A stretch of 64,000 bases of DNA, from positions 341,538,302 through 341,602,301 of the forward strand of contig NC_090319.1 in the NCBI RefSeq assembly GCF_040869045.1, given 5' to 3'. Within the stretch, counting starts at the first letter, position 1; each line of letters starts with the position of its first letter. The position numbers and the translations under genes were made by a program. The notes beneath the pieces are model-generated. The model was not told the origin of the DNA. It worked only from the letters and a program-made list of their open reading frames with translations, and ran no database searches. This DNA comes from Eurosta solidaginis (Eukaryota; Arthropoda; Insecta; Diptera; Tephritidae). Below, one piece after another: positions 32,640 through 44,010 of the stretch.

Positions 32640-33655
32640 ATGGGCCAGGAAGGCCGCCATTGCCTTGTACTGCTGCAGAGGGGCTATCGGAAAGAGATGG
32701 GGACTCTCCCCAAGAGTAGTACAATGGCTTTATGAGATGGTAGTCAAACCTATTAAAACCTTTTGTCAAGATCTAAATTTAAGCCGCAAGTTTAAGTTTG
32801 GTGATCACTGCAGTGTATTCCAAGCGGAAGTTGCTGCGATTAAGGATGCGGTGGATGGAATGCTATCCAGTGCTACTACGGTTAGGGAATTTAACATCTA
32901 CTCTGATAGCCAAGCGGCTATCAAGGCCTTGAGCTCAACTACAGTGCGATCGAGGGTAGTCTAGAAGTGCTTGACCTCGCTTGCGATTGCATCGAATTAT
33001 TTTACAATTAAGATTATCAGGGTCCCGGGCCATAGTGATATCCCGGGTAACTGTCAAGCGGATCTCTTAGCTCGCATCGATGCAACTGAACCGGATGAAG
33101 ATGGCTGTACGGGTTTCGGGATCCCGGTGGCCACCTGTGGATTGCTCCTCCATAGCTGGGCCTCGAGTCATCTCAGCAAACGTTGGGTGGACACCACGTC
33201 TTGCAGGGTAGCAAGATCTTTCTGGCCGTAAGTGGATGGCAGGAGGTCTGCTGAAATAATTGGGTTCACTAATGCTCACCTATCAATGGTCATTGGGGTT
33301 TTGACAGGGCACTGTCCCATGGATATCCATGCGGTACGTCTCAATATACTGGAAACTCCATCCTGCTGCAGCTGTATGGAAGATGACGAGGTGGAATCAC
33401 CATATCACTATATGCTTGATTTTCTAGTTTTGCCAGAACTAGGCGAAAGTACTTCGGTCGCGACTCACTTGGATTTCCCGATGATTTATCCAAAGTTGAG
33501 ATCGGTATCATTTGTAGCTTTATCGTTGCTACCCAACAATTCTCTAAGTAGCTAGATCTAAGTCACCGTTATTTTTGTGTATGTGTTATCACAACGGACC
33601 TTCGTGTTGCCCAAGTGAGCTATCCTTATCAGGGCAGCTACCACCTAACCTATCA
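32640..33655 (+). pseudogene. Non-LTR family B: thumb, RNase H, C-terminal domain and 3' end
   Basis: Frames read ALYCCRGAIGKRWGLSPRVV (RT thumb), then after a deletion DHCSVFQAEVAAIKDAVDG, FNIYSDSQAAIKALS and IIRVPGHSDIPGNCQADLLA, i.e. the RNase H Glu, Asp and His boxes; the first Asp (T-D-G) is lost in the deletion. A stop lies between SRVV and KCLTS. Then RSFWP-stop-VDGRRSAEIIGF, LSMVIGVLTGHCPM and CCSCMEDDEVESPYHYMLD. The 3' noncoding end reads CAGCTACCACCTAACCTATC, again a CCTAA tail. Same family as the antisense copies at 39-41 kb. Confidence 0.75.
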
Positions 33656-33659
33656 TAAC

Positions 33660-35383
33660 CTATCCTTCCTTAAACATTCTAGGAGCGCTCATAATTTGGG
33701 AATCCGATATGAGTCCGATATACATAGGTGAAAAATATGAGCATGAACAAGGCTGTTCAAAAATTTTTATATTGAAGTGCAAATCACAATACATATACAA
33801 TTTTTAAATTGAAAGAAATATATATATATATATATATATATTTTAAATGTTCAAAGAATTTTGGTGGTTCTTAATGAAAAAATTTTGAATTAAAATTTTT
33901 CTCAGTGCTACAATACTTTTGAAAAATCATTTGTTGTCAGTTTGTTAATGTAAATTTGAACACTAGCCGTGTTTTTTTTTTACACGCGTACACGTTTGGT
34001 TTGCGCGTGAAAAAAACGCCTATTATCGCTTAGATAATGCTTAGGAGACCCATCTAGCGGCAGTGGTTAAACAACTAGCTACAGCTAGAGGGTTACTGAA
34101 AAGCGGAGGCATAACCCTCTGTTGTATTTCTGTGTATAACATATAGCTGTATTAGTTGTGATAGATAGCGGACGCGCATAGAATACATGGAAGTAGTGCA
34201 GAGGGTGAACTGTGGACACATATTTCAGTTTCATCTGAGTATAATGCGTATTGAAATTTAGAAGTACTAGTTTAATGCGTCGCAATTTCAGAGGTGTATT
34301 TAAAGTTTGTCGCTTAGCAGTCCATATAAAGTTTAAGCGTAAACGTATATAGACGTGAAAAAAACACAGCTGTTATACCGAAGTGCCTTGGCTTCATATG
34401 GAAATGCTTTTTCTTTGCATATTCATATGCAATTCAGGCATTTTCATATGATTCGAATTTTTATGTGAGGGCACATGGGAGTGCTATGAAAATTTTTTTA
34501 TATGCAAAGTATGAAATTGTATCTGTGCCTATTCTTCAAGGGAAAACAAAAACAAAAGTGCTTAAGTGTATAAGGGTTGAGCAGCTCTGTAATGAATCAT
34601 GAAGGACTCTTTTATGACTCAAATTTGATAAAATTATGAGCAACCGAAAATTGTGAAAATTATAAAACAAGGTAGCTTCGCGGAATAGAAATTTAAAACC
34701 TTTCATTTCAGCCACTATAAAATAACTTCCGGATTTTGTCTTAACTTGCCTTTTTGTTACTTTTTTATATTGGCGTCTATACTTTTAAATTTATTGCCGC
34801 TGGATGCTTCTGCATTTTATTGGTGTAAGTATTTGTGACTTTCGCATTATTCCTTGGCTGGCATATGGAATCTTTTGTCTCCAATTAGCGCTGAGTGCAC
34901 TGAAATCTGAATATCCTACTTATGGAAAAATTCTTTCTTAGATTTCCGCCCAACTACCACGTTATCGCGAATTCTTAAAAATTTCAATATCAAAATATGC
35001 CATTTTCCATAAACCTTAAAAGAGTCATACATGGCTCTGATTATCGTTTTAAGAGAGTATTTTCAGACTCCGATAAATGCATAAAATGATCTGGTTCTGA
35101 GCCCAATAGGTGCCATACATGACTCTTTTTGAGACTTATAAGATATATGAAATTAGGCTCATATCGGACGAACAACACAACAAGGGAAATATTTTCATTT
35201 TGGACTCCTACATGAGCCGATAATGAGTGCAAATGCTTTGATTTAGATGTTTTGTGACTCTTTTTGACTTCGAACGTTTGCTGGGATATATTAAATTCTT
35301 GTGTTACAGTAATTGTGGCTGATTTTCTACGAAACGGCTTTATTGGTTTTTATGAAATTTCGCAAGCATACTGGGTAGGTCTA
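33660..35383. other. Non-coding AT-rich stretch with recurring GACTC/GAGTC words
   Basis: AGAGTCATACATGGCTCTGA (about 35022) is partly inverted at 35112 (CATACATGACTCTTTTTGAG), and GACTCTTTTATGACTC (about 34603) and GTGACTCTTTTTGACTT (about 35254) lie nearby. This may be a decayed inverted-repeat element; boundaries cannot be set. No coding signal. Confidence 0.3.
33818..33841. repeat. (TA)n microsatellite
   Basis: A run of about twelve TA dinucleotides in AT-rich DNA. Confidence 0.85.
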
Positions 35384-35679
35384 AGGGTACGAACAGAGTG
35401 TGCGATGATGCCGAGCCGAGCTTATTTCCATGCGATATCCATTTTTTTTTTTAAATCATTAAAATAACACGACTGCATGCTAAAAAGCAAACACCAACAA
35501 TGCAAACAAGCGCGCAAAACGCTTTGAAATTGTTTTCTCGCACTCATCGGCTTTGCGCTCTGCTCTTGTCGGTGTTAATTGTGTTATGCACAAGCTTATT
35601 TGTATTGACTTGTATGTAATCAGTTTTATCGCACTGACGATCTCGGCTCGGCTTTCAGCGCCCACTCTGATCGTGCCCT
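35384..35679. mobile_element. MITE with AGGGYACGAWCAGAGTG termini
   Basis: AGGGTACGAACAGAGTGTGC at 35384 matches the inverted right end (AGGGCACGATCAGAGTGGGC) finishing at 35679; the arms extend about 40 bp to a shared GCCGAGCCGAG. About 296 bp, non-coding. Target duplication not clear. Confidence 0.75.
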
Positions 35680-35684
35680 AAAAA

Positions 35685-35990
35685 TTAGTAAATACCATTT
35701 TGGGTCTTTAACTGGAAAGAGAAATATACTTAGAATGAGATATAGTTTGACGAAGCTAGAGAAAGGGGTATAGATAGAGTGGGCAAGGGACAAGTAGAGA
35801 GAGTTAGAGAGATAAGAAATGTGGGAAAAGACGAAAAAGGAGAAAGAGCAGCTGAGAAATAGAAAGACAGAGGAGGGAGGAGTGAGCAAAAGGATAAGGG
35901 AAGAAGAAGGGGGATTAAGAGGTAAAACCTACTTAGAAATAATGCAGAACAACATCTGCCGGGTCTGCTAGTTGTCTTTATAAAATTTCT
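35685..35990 (-). repeat. Dispersed repeat with GACCCGGCAGATGTTGT head and polypyrimidine tract
   Basis: Reverse-complement counterpart of the repeat at 13.2 kb: the minus strand reads GACAACTAGCAGACCCGGCA, then GTTGTTCTGC, then a CT-rich tract (complement of the AG-rich 35755-35920). It immediately follows the MITE at 35384-35679. Confidence 0.55.
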
Positions 35991-36154
35991 TCTAAGACGA
36001 ATACTGCAACCACAAATAGTTTCTGCAAGGGTCAAAGAGGTTGGATCTTGCAGCCGTTTTTCACACTGGGACACCTTAATGGCATTTGAATCAGGCTTCT
36101 AAAACTTTCTTTTGAGACTTTAAGCTGCATTATTTTAGTTTATATGCACGCATC

Positions 36155-36507
36155 CTGGTGTGATGGTAGCGTGGTCCGCCTACCACACCAAATGCCCTGG
36201 GTACACACCCCCAGCAAAGGAACATCAAATTTTTAGAAATAAAGTTTTCCAATTAGAAGACAATTTTTCTAAGAGGAGTCGCCCCTAGGCAGTGTTTGGC
36301 AAGCACTCCGAGTGTATTTCTGCCATGAAAAGCTCTCTGTGAAAACTCATCTGCCTCGCAGATGCCGTTTGAGGTCGGCATAAAACAAGTAGGTCCCGTC
36401 CCGCCAATTTGTAGGAAAAATTAAAATGGAGCACGACGCAAATTGGAAGAGAAGCTCGGCCTTAGATCTCTTCGGAGGTTATCGCGCCTTACATTTATTT
36501 ATTTATT
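36155..36507 (+). mobile_element. SINE-A, complete, 12-bp target duplication
   Basis: Flanked by TATGCACGCATC at 36143-36154 and 36508-36519. Begins CTGGTGTGATGGTAGCGTGG (A box-like), B box-like GGGTACACACCCC, body with GCCATGAAAAGCTCTC and CAGATGCCGTTTGAGGTCGG, and ends with GTTATCGCGCC then TTACATTTATTTATTT, a clean (ATTT)n tail. The best defined SINE-A in the window. Confidence 0.92.
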
Positions 36508-36519
36508 TATGCACGCATC

Positions 36520-37012
36520 TCAATTAAGTCTAGCTGCAATATCTTATTGTATACCGTCAAATAATATTACGGTGCTACATATAAATTTTATACAAATAAC
36601 AAAGATAAATTTTACAACAAATTATAAACAAAGCGAAATACATTTAACAACAATACTTTGTTGCCTTGCAGCAAAAATGCAACAAATTAGACAACAATGA
36701 ATACTTGAAGCAAAATTTCATAGAAGTGTTTGTATTCAAAGTGCCACCTACGCACACATCCACATAAAGTGGCAACAACTTAATTAAACAAGTGCATATC
36801 AGTGATTAAGTTGATTAACCAAAGAAAGTGCTTGACGTGCTTAAAATGAAGATGATTAAAATAACTTAATTTTGTTTTAACTAAAAATATAATAAGAAAC
36901 AAAATATTAAATAATTTAGGTGCTGTGCATCTACAGACTTAAATATGTAATTATTCTAGGTTAACATTTGCATTTGCGGAATGTGCTTGGGCGCATCTCA
37001 AATGTTTTGGAT
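36520..37012. other. Non-coding AT-rich stretch
   Basis: Sequence rich in ACAA words; no repeat family or gene recognised. Confidence 0.35.
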
Positions 37013-37650
37013 TAGGCCGGGTCGATTTGTGGGGAGGCAAATAAATCGCCTATTGCTCTGTGAAAATCATATTCTATGAATCAAAATAAGAAACTTTGCC
37101 GAAGGAACCATACCTCTAAAACGAACTCTGATGTCCCCCCCTTTGGGTCGTAAGGGCAAATTTTGAAAAAACCCACTTTGAAATGCCTATGTTTTTTCTT
37201 TTTGGAGTTTATTTTTCTCTTTAGAAATTCATTTAGTCAGAACATGTGTAAATGAAAAAATGAATTTAACTTAGTAATTGAAAAGAAATAAAAAAAAAAA
37301 TTATTTGAAATTAGCGTTTTTACAACCCGCTTTTAAAACCAAGGCATCACTGACATGCATTTGCATGTCGTAAACATAGTTGTGTAGGTTTTTTATTCAA
37401 CCGTTTTAAAAAATGAAGGTATCACTGTGACACAATTGCAGATCGTAAAATTGCTTGTGTTGTTTTTTTTTAATCCACCACTAGACACAGCAGGTAGAAT
37501 TGAAATTTCCCCTACCCAAAATTTCGACCCAGAGGGGGGGACATCAGAATTCGTTTTAGAGGTTTGGTTCCTTCGGCAAAGTTTCTTATTTTGATCCATA
37601 GAATGCGATTTTCACAGAGCAATGAGCGATTTTTAAATCGCCCCGCCCTA
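37013..37650. mobile_element. Foldback MITE with ~140-bp terminal inverted repeats
   Basis: TAGGCCGGGTCGATTT at 37013 pairs with the inverted end TAGGGCGGGGCGATTT at 37650. The arms match over about 140 bp, including ATTGCTCTGTGAAAATC, AATAAGAAACTTTGCCGAAG and TGATGTCCCCCC. The central 300 bp is AT-rich. TA at each end could be the target duplication. No coding sequence. Confidence 0.82.
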
Positions 37651-37744
37651 GTTTAGATACATCAAAATGAAACAGGAAGCTTTTTATTAGCATCGTTTTG
37701 CATTTGAAATAGAATAATAGTGTTATGGGCTATCCATGACAGTT

Positions 37745-39080
37745 TAGACTAAGGTAGAGTGGTAGCAACTCAAGGACAATAGCACAACAGGCAGAGGTTA
37801 AAGAAGCCGTCGACAATGCTAAGCCAGCCCAAGTAGCAGGCCCGAACTGGATTGTTATGTCGATGCCCAAAAATCTTGGCAAAGAAGGACTAAAATATAT
37901 AGCACTTCGCCCTGTGCTTTTCCGTCATCCCTGAAAAATGGAAAACTGCGAAAATTGTGCCGCTATTAAAGCTTGTGAAACTAGCTTACGTAAAAAAACA
38001 TATCGTCGATAGCCAAGATACTTTATGTCGCCGTGCTGCCTTATTTCAACGCAAATCTGAGGCTCCAGGCTTCCAAAATAGCATAGCATCACCACCGTAC
38101 TAAACGCCTTTAACATACAAATAAATTTTGGACTGAATCAAAAACCCTATCTTACAATTGTAATTATAACACTAGATTTCCAAAACCTTTGAAATAGTCA
38201 ATCACAACACTTACTGCAAGAGATCCTTGAACTCTCAACAGGCGGTCTGCAAATTACCTGTCTGGTGGGCAGGCATTGGTGCAGTTCAGGAACATTATAT
38301 CAAAACCCAGAAGTATTAAACCAGCTATACCCCAGGGTCGTATCCTCGCCTAACTTTTGTTCAAATTTTCCATATCGAAACTCCCTTCCCCACCAGAAGA
38401 AGTTACCATTGTTTCCTACGATGCCACGATAATTGCAATGATTTTCGGCCCATCAATCGATGAGCCTTGCCATAAAATCAATGAATATGTCCCTAGTCTT
38501 TCCAACCAAACTTTCAGCGACATTATTTACAATACACACAAATCCTAAACACCGACGAGCCCAAAATAAGCACACTGGAGAAAGCTTTCACGGAATGTTT
38601 TCTTGTGGCCCTAGAATAATACCTACACAGCGAGGCTATAATACTCCCCATAGAAGAGAGAAATTAAAAAGAGGAGAATGACAAGGCCTTCAGAAACATC
38701 CATAAAAGTTACGGATTACCATGCCAGGGATTGTCCGGTGAGTCCCGTTCTTAAAAACAAATAACACGAACTCGCAGTTGAGCATTGCAAACTCCCAAAG
38801 GAAAAGCGCGTCGCTCTAGCTCAACTTCGATCTGGATCCTATAATAGGTTAAACTCTTACTTATACAGAATATATCCCGATATATTCAACGTCCTGCTTT
38901 TATGGTGTTCGCACATGACACCAGCCATCTTTTCAATTGCAGTGTGGAATCAATGCCTCTATTACCCCTTTCTCTCTAGTACACCCCTGTTGAAAGTGTA
39001 AGTTTCCTTGGACTCCCGTTAGAGGAGCACGATGAGAATTTGTGAGTGGCCGCACCTATTTAATGGCGCAAAGCACTGCA
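37745..39080 (+). pseudogene. Jockey-type non-LTR element, sense remnant
   Basis: Plus-strand fragments: AVDNAKPAQVAGPNWIVMSM then EKWKTAKIVPLLK (RT start), ISKLPSPPEEVTIVSYDAT-IIAM (motif C region; the YADD box reads YDAT), GPSIDEPCHKINEYVPSLSN, RSGSYNRLNSYLYRIYPDIF and MTPAIFSIAV, and near the end SFLGLPLEEHDE-like sequence around 39000. The order matches jockey-clade RT plus the C-terminal Cys/His region. Every frame is broken and the catalytic box is altered. The same broad family occurs antisense at 24.3-26.6 kb. Confidence 0.72.
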
Positions 39081-39124
39081 GTGCGTTGTAATATTACGAA
39101 ACATAACGGTCACGCAAGCTAAGG

Positions 39125-40183
39125 TCTAGCCCTTCCAGACCACCCTAGATCGTAGAAAGGTAAATCTAGGTTTTTATAGTAGCTTGGCATTTCGACAAGA
39201 TGCTGAATTACTACCCACAGCATCCGTAATAAAATTACTACGTGCATCGAAACTTCTAAGAAAACAACCCCTCCCAGCATTATTTCAACGGAGGAGTGGG
39301 GAAAAAGGCGAATGGGTAGATGACATGGGACAGTTTTGGGCATACAATAACTTGTTCTGCCTGATATAAAATCAAAGTTGGTCAAATTGCCAGACCGCAG
39401 CTCCTAAACTGCATTATCCACCGGGCTTCTTCTCAGCATGACATTCAATGTAAAGTTAAGTAACCTATTCGTTTGTTAAGAGTCCCACTGATGCTAACCA
39501 GTGCTGTCCGTTGTACTGAAACTAACATTAAGGTACTACTTGAAAAATATTCCCATTTACCAGCATCGGATTAACTACCACCTCATAATGCCTGTGTACA
39601 ATACCTAGCTGGGTTTCTTAGTACCTGTAGACAGTCCTCTGCAGCAGTATAATGCAATCAAGGCTTCGTAGCCCTATGCTTCAAATTGGTTTTCCAGGAA
39701 AGTTTTCTGATCAAAATATACCTTAAAGTACCGATTGTGGCCTCCCAAATCAAGGGGTCGTGAAAGGAAAGATTTTGCATATTCTGGTAAAAAGAACCAC
39801 ATCGGTTTTTCTAGTATTGCTTGAAAGCCCACATGGCTCATCAGTTCACCGTATCTATATAGGCTTTAGGAACATTGCACATGGCGATTAAGCCTGCAAG
39901 GACATCTTTGTTTCAACAACTTGGCAGCTAATAAATGCAAGCTCTACCACATTCCCATTTACTACGATGCACTATGATGTGCTTCTGCACACCTTTGCCT
40001 CTATTGTGGTCCCTCCCCACTCAGCCTCACTATTTCCGTACACGACATCTTGTTAATTAATTCAACCAAAGCCGCATTGAGTCCTAAGTTAACCAACGCC
40101 TTTTCGATGACCACAGGCAAGACATTGCTTCGATATAAAAAAAAAATATGCAGATATAAAACGGACAAAGGATTTAGTCCCAC
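39125..40183 (-). pseudogene. Non-LTR family B: RT fragment, antisense
   Basis: Minus strand from 40183 gives IEKALVNLGLNAALVELINK (RT palm), later HRATKALIALYCCRGLS (the thumb motif seen at 32.66 kb as ALYCCRGAIG) and LNFTLNVMLRRSPVDNAV, then degenerates toward 39125, where CCAGACCACCCTAGATCG recurs from the RNase H region of the copy at 41.3 kb. Numerous stops. A separate fragment from the adjacent antisense 3' piece, because the segment order does not join into one element. Confidence 0.6.
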
Positions 40184-40682
40184 AGCAAGAGCTTTCTAGA
40201 AGTCTCCAGTTCTTCCTTCTGGAAGTCATCAGTTCCGCCTACTTGAAGTCTACAGTTAACCACATTCGTAGTAGATACAGTACTATCATTAGACCTATTT
40301 ATACTAACGTATGGTATCTGAGTGAAGACTCTACGTAGAAAAGAGCAATTGGATGGAAGGTGGAGCACAAAGGCTGGCATGCATATGTTCGCGCAGAGTT
40401 TATCGACAACAGATGAGCTTAAGCTGCGAGACTGCTACAGGTGGAAGTTTGTTGACTATAGAAATGCAACTAAATAATACGGCTAGCCTCACACAGGATA
40501 TTCTTCGAGAGAATGTTTTACTTAGAAAATGGTAGCGGCATAGCTCGCTACCCTCAAAAATGGTAGAGCGAATCATGCATCTGTGGGAGTCTTTCGCAGT
40601 ATTAAACTGTTGAAGTATATTCCAGGTGGCATTCTTCGTCAGAGACAGGGTAGCTAGAATTCTCAATAAAATTCCAGGCACT

Positions 40683-41345
40683 GGGTTAGGTTAGGTGGTA
40701 GCTGCCGTAATAAGGGAAGCTCACTTGGAATAACGGTGACGTAGATATAGCTACTTAGAAAATCGTTGGGTAGCGACGATAAAGCTCCGAATGATACCAA
40801 TCTCAACTTGGGATAAATCCCGGGGAGATCCAAGTGAGTCGCGACCGAAGTACTTTCGCCTAGTTGTGGCAAAAGCTGAGCAATCGGGTATAAAGTGCTT
40901 TGGTGATTCCACCTGATCGTCCTCCATACAACTGCAGCAGGATGGAATTTCCAGTATATTGAGACGTACCGCATGGACACCCATGGGACAATGACCTATT
41001 AAAACACCAATGACTATTGATAGGTGAGCCATAGTGAACCCAATTATTTCAGCAGACCTCCTGCCATCCACTTTCGGCAAGAAAGATCTTACTAACCTGC
41101 TCAGCCCCTCCTGAGCTGCCTAGAGGATTAGCTATGGAGGAGCAATCCACAGGTGACCAGCGGAATCCCGAAATCCCTAAAACCATCTTCATCCATTTCA
41201 GTTGTACCAATGCGGGCTAAGAGATATCACTATGGCCCGGGACCCAGATAATCTTAATTGTAAAATAGTTCGATGCAATCGCAAGCGAGGTCAGGCACTC
41301 CCAGACCACCCTCGATCGCACTGTAGTTGAGCAGAGACTGATGTA
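40683..41345 (-). pseudogene. Non-LTR family B: RNase H end, C-terminal domain and 3' terminus, antisense
   Basis: Minus strand reads, from about 41080, VDGRRSAEIIGFTMAHLSIV, IGHCPMGVHAVRLNILEIPS, CCSCMEDDQVESPKHFIPDC and LSQVEIGIIRSFIVATQRFS, ending just before noncoding GGCAGCTACCACCTAACCTA then ACCC. The C-terminal CxxC...H...C cluster (CCSCMEDDQVESPKHFIPDC) is intact. Upstream (41345-41085) the RNase H coding is frameshifted. The 3' end again has a double CCTAA. Confidence 0.75.
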
Positions 41346-41559
41346 GAGATATTTGGTGGCCTTAAAATTATTACATTTCATATTGATTAAATCTGATAAT
41401 GAACGGCACTGGACACCTCAATAAATTTCTTTGCTGCTTCCTCGAAAACAGAAAAATTTATTGAAATGAATTAAGTTGATGTATGTAACTGCTTACTTTA
41501 CCTACCACTTGATTCTCTCGGTCCTATAAAATAAGTTTGTATAGAAAAGAAAGGAGCTT

Positions 41560-41830
41560 CCTACTCAAACTGAAAAAATCTACAATGGGAGCGCTTACGT
41601 GCATCACCTGAGCTCATTGTACCATTGCGCCAATGTCTCAACCTTGTCGTCTGCAAATACGCAGGAGCTGTCAGCATGAATATGAAGAAATGGATTCGAT
41701 TCAACACTTTCTCTTCCGATGTCTTAGGCTGCAAAAGAGGTGACTTAGATTTCTCATATTTTGTTTTGATAGACGTGTGGAGATAAGAAACATAAAGTTC
41801 TTACTCGTACTTAAGTTCATATGGTAAAAA
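41560..41830 (+). pseudogene. Non-LTR C-terminal fragment
   Basis: Plus-strand frame reads CRLQIRRSCQHEYEEMDSIQ then HFLFRCLRLQKR, resembling the C-terminal Cys/His motif region of non-LTR ORF2 proteins. Short and isolated; family not assigned. Confidence 0.35.
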
Positions 41831-42689
41831 CCAATGGTAAATAAAGACTAAGGAGAGCTTTCACAGTGCACAAATGTTTCTTTCAGTGCAAGTTTGGGAA
41901 CAGTAAACATTATTACTCTAACCAAATAGTAATCAGCTACATGTGCGAGTACGCATATTCGCAATAACCCTAGTTCTTATGCATATATGGAGATCATAGG
42001 TAGGTTGTTGCGTATACGTAACGTATTTTAGAACTCAGTTACAAGGTCAACTACGAAAAGTAATTACATTACAAGGAAAACATTATTTCAATATACGCTA
42101 GAAGAAAGTTTAAAGTGTTGTTGTTATTTGATTTTTGCGCTTTAAAATAATTTGTTCATAACTCAAGGCGTTTATTTTAAAACGGAAATCGAGTTAGCTC
42201 AACCACGAGGTCAGTGAAGCAAATCAACATATTTAAATAAGTGTGTGTGTGTATGTAAATGTGTTGAAGTGTACGTTGTGTTTGCATGCCGACACAGAGT
42301 AAGTACTCGATTTTAATTAAAAATACAAATTCATTAATTGAGCAAACGAAGCACAAAAATGTTCACTTCAAATAGAAATGCGCTCCACAATATAAAAACC
42401 CTGTAGGAAATTAAGTTAATTACATGTGAACTACTGTGCAACTAATTGTGACTTTGACGCAGTTAGTGCACACTCCTTTTAGTTGAGTGATTTTATGAGG
42501 TTGACGCCGAAAAAGTTTGGGGTTTCTCGGCTAACTAAAAGTTCACTATTTGAGTTCAGTAAATCCTTCCAAGAACCTTTCTCTAGAGCATTCCCAGAGC
42601 CACATCATCTGATGTTGGTCTGCGGACAATGCTTCTACAACGTAACCACATCGATAATGATGCGCACATCTAAAATGACCCACCAAAAA
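41831..42689. other. Non-coding stretch with GTGTGTGT microsatellite
   Basis: Short (GT)n at 42241-42252, the word GCGTATACGTAAC near 42008 (also seen near 11401 and 13893), otherwise AT-rich and unassigned. Confidence 0.35.
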
Positions 42690-42920
42690 TATATACGAAT
42701 AATTCTAGATCTGCTGTCAAGCGAAATGGCTGATCTGTATGATATTGGAATCGGGTGGCCATCTGAAGATACCAGGAAGAGCGCAAGGTCACGAATAATA
42801 GTTAGGTGACTAGCATGGTGAGCATGGGAAGAGTAGAGAAAAATGCGTTGGAAAAGCGCAGATATTAAGTGGGCACGGCATTTTCAAAGAGTTTTTGAAG
42901 ATGAACCTTCCATAAGGAAT
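42690..42920 (+). pseudogene. R1-type non-LTR fragment
   Basis: Shares the order SSEMADLY..., a basic RSARSR block, then VGTAFSKSF-like coding (GTGGGCACGGCATTTTCAAA) with the R1-type copy at 27.03-27.26 kb (SEMAYMY ... RARTQTIAKW ... LSGHGGFKEY). Heavily mutated. Confidence 0.45.
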
Positions 42921-43159
42921 TTAGTGCCCCTGATTTGCAGACGCATAGAAGTTTGAACTACTGTGAGTAAAATTCAAAGCAATTTCGTTTTGCAAGCAAA
43001 GTAAAGGGAATGGTTAGTGAACGAGAAAGGTCGATTACCGATAAAACATAAGTCACTTTTGTTAATTTACAGAGTCGCTGTAAACATATAACATTCAACT
43101 GTTGGCATACATTTTTTGTTGTATCGCAAATATATATATTTCTTCTTTCTTTTATGTGT

Positions 43160-43450
43160 TTTTCAAGCGATGTGTTACCGAAAGGATATACATTTTCTAT
43201 TGAAAAGTTAACTACTTGTTTTCAAGAAGATATCGGTTTGCTATCGATAACTTTTCTATATTTTCTCGATAGGTTTTCGATTCTAAATCAATAACTTTTC
43301 AATATAAAATCGATATTTTCGATAACAAATCTATAGATTCACGCTGGTGCTACGATGTCATTTTGATAGAAAATCGATATTTTTTGATAATTAACCGATA
43401 ACAAGTGGATAATTCATCGACAATTTAGTGACAACACTTCGACAGCTGCT
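43160..43450. repeat. TCGATA-rich foldback repeat
   Basis: ATCGATA/TCGATAAC words recur at least eight times. TACTTGTTTTCAAGAAGATA with CGGTTTGCTATCGATAAC on the left resembles, inverted, the right side (CACTTGTTATCGGTTAAT on the opposite strand). Probably a small foldback element. CGATA is also the binding core of some fly insulator proteins, but clustering alone does not show function. Confidence 0.4.
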
Positions 43451-43849
43451 ATTGATAGCAAGCCACTAACAATCTTATAATATTGACATATCTATGATTT
43501 CTAGTATGCATAAATTTATTTTTCCGAACCCTGGTAATTTATTCATCAATTTTAGCCGAAAAAGTTACTAACAAAATACTGTACTTATTTCGAAATGTCT
43601 CCAAAATTATTCCAAGATGATTCGGTAACGATATCAAAATAGTACCGAAATAATAGTGCAAATAATCCCAAAATCCCGTTTCCCAACCCATCATAAAATT
43701 TATCACAAATATTTCAGTCCCAAAGTGACCTCAAGACAGTCCCGGAATGATCCCAACATAGCTAAAAAAAACTCTAAAAATGATCGTTAAGTTATCCCCA
43801 AACAGTACAAAAATTATCTAAAATTGGTCCTAAAAATATTGACCTACAT

Positions 43850-44010
43850 ATGTACTTGTTTTATGCCGACTCCGAACGGCACCTGCTAAGCAGATGATTT
43901 TTCACTGAGAAGCTTTCCATGGCGCAAACACACGCGGAGTGCTTGACAAACACTGCCGAGGGGCGACCCCACTTAGAGAAATTATCTATTAATTGAAAAA
44001 ACCGCCACTG
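43850..44010 (-). mobile_element. SINE-A, partial
   Basis: Minus strand carries the central SINE-A block: GGGGTCGCCCCTCGGCAGTG, AGTGAAAAATCATCTGC, GGTGCCGTTCGGAGTCGGC, ATAAAACAAGTACATATG. Head and tail missing. Confidence 0.7.

Noticed and set aside
35730..36074. Minus-strand frames of 87 and 114 codons rich in Ser, Leu, Phe and Pro
   Set aside because: They are read-through of an AG/CT-rich simple tract in a dispersed repeat, with no domain signature.
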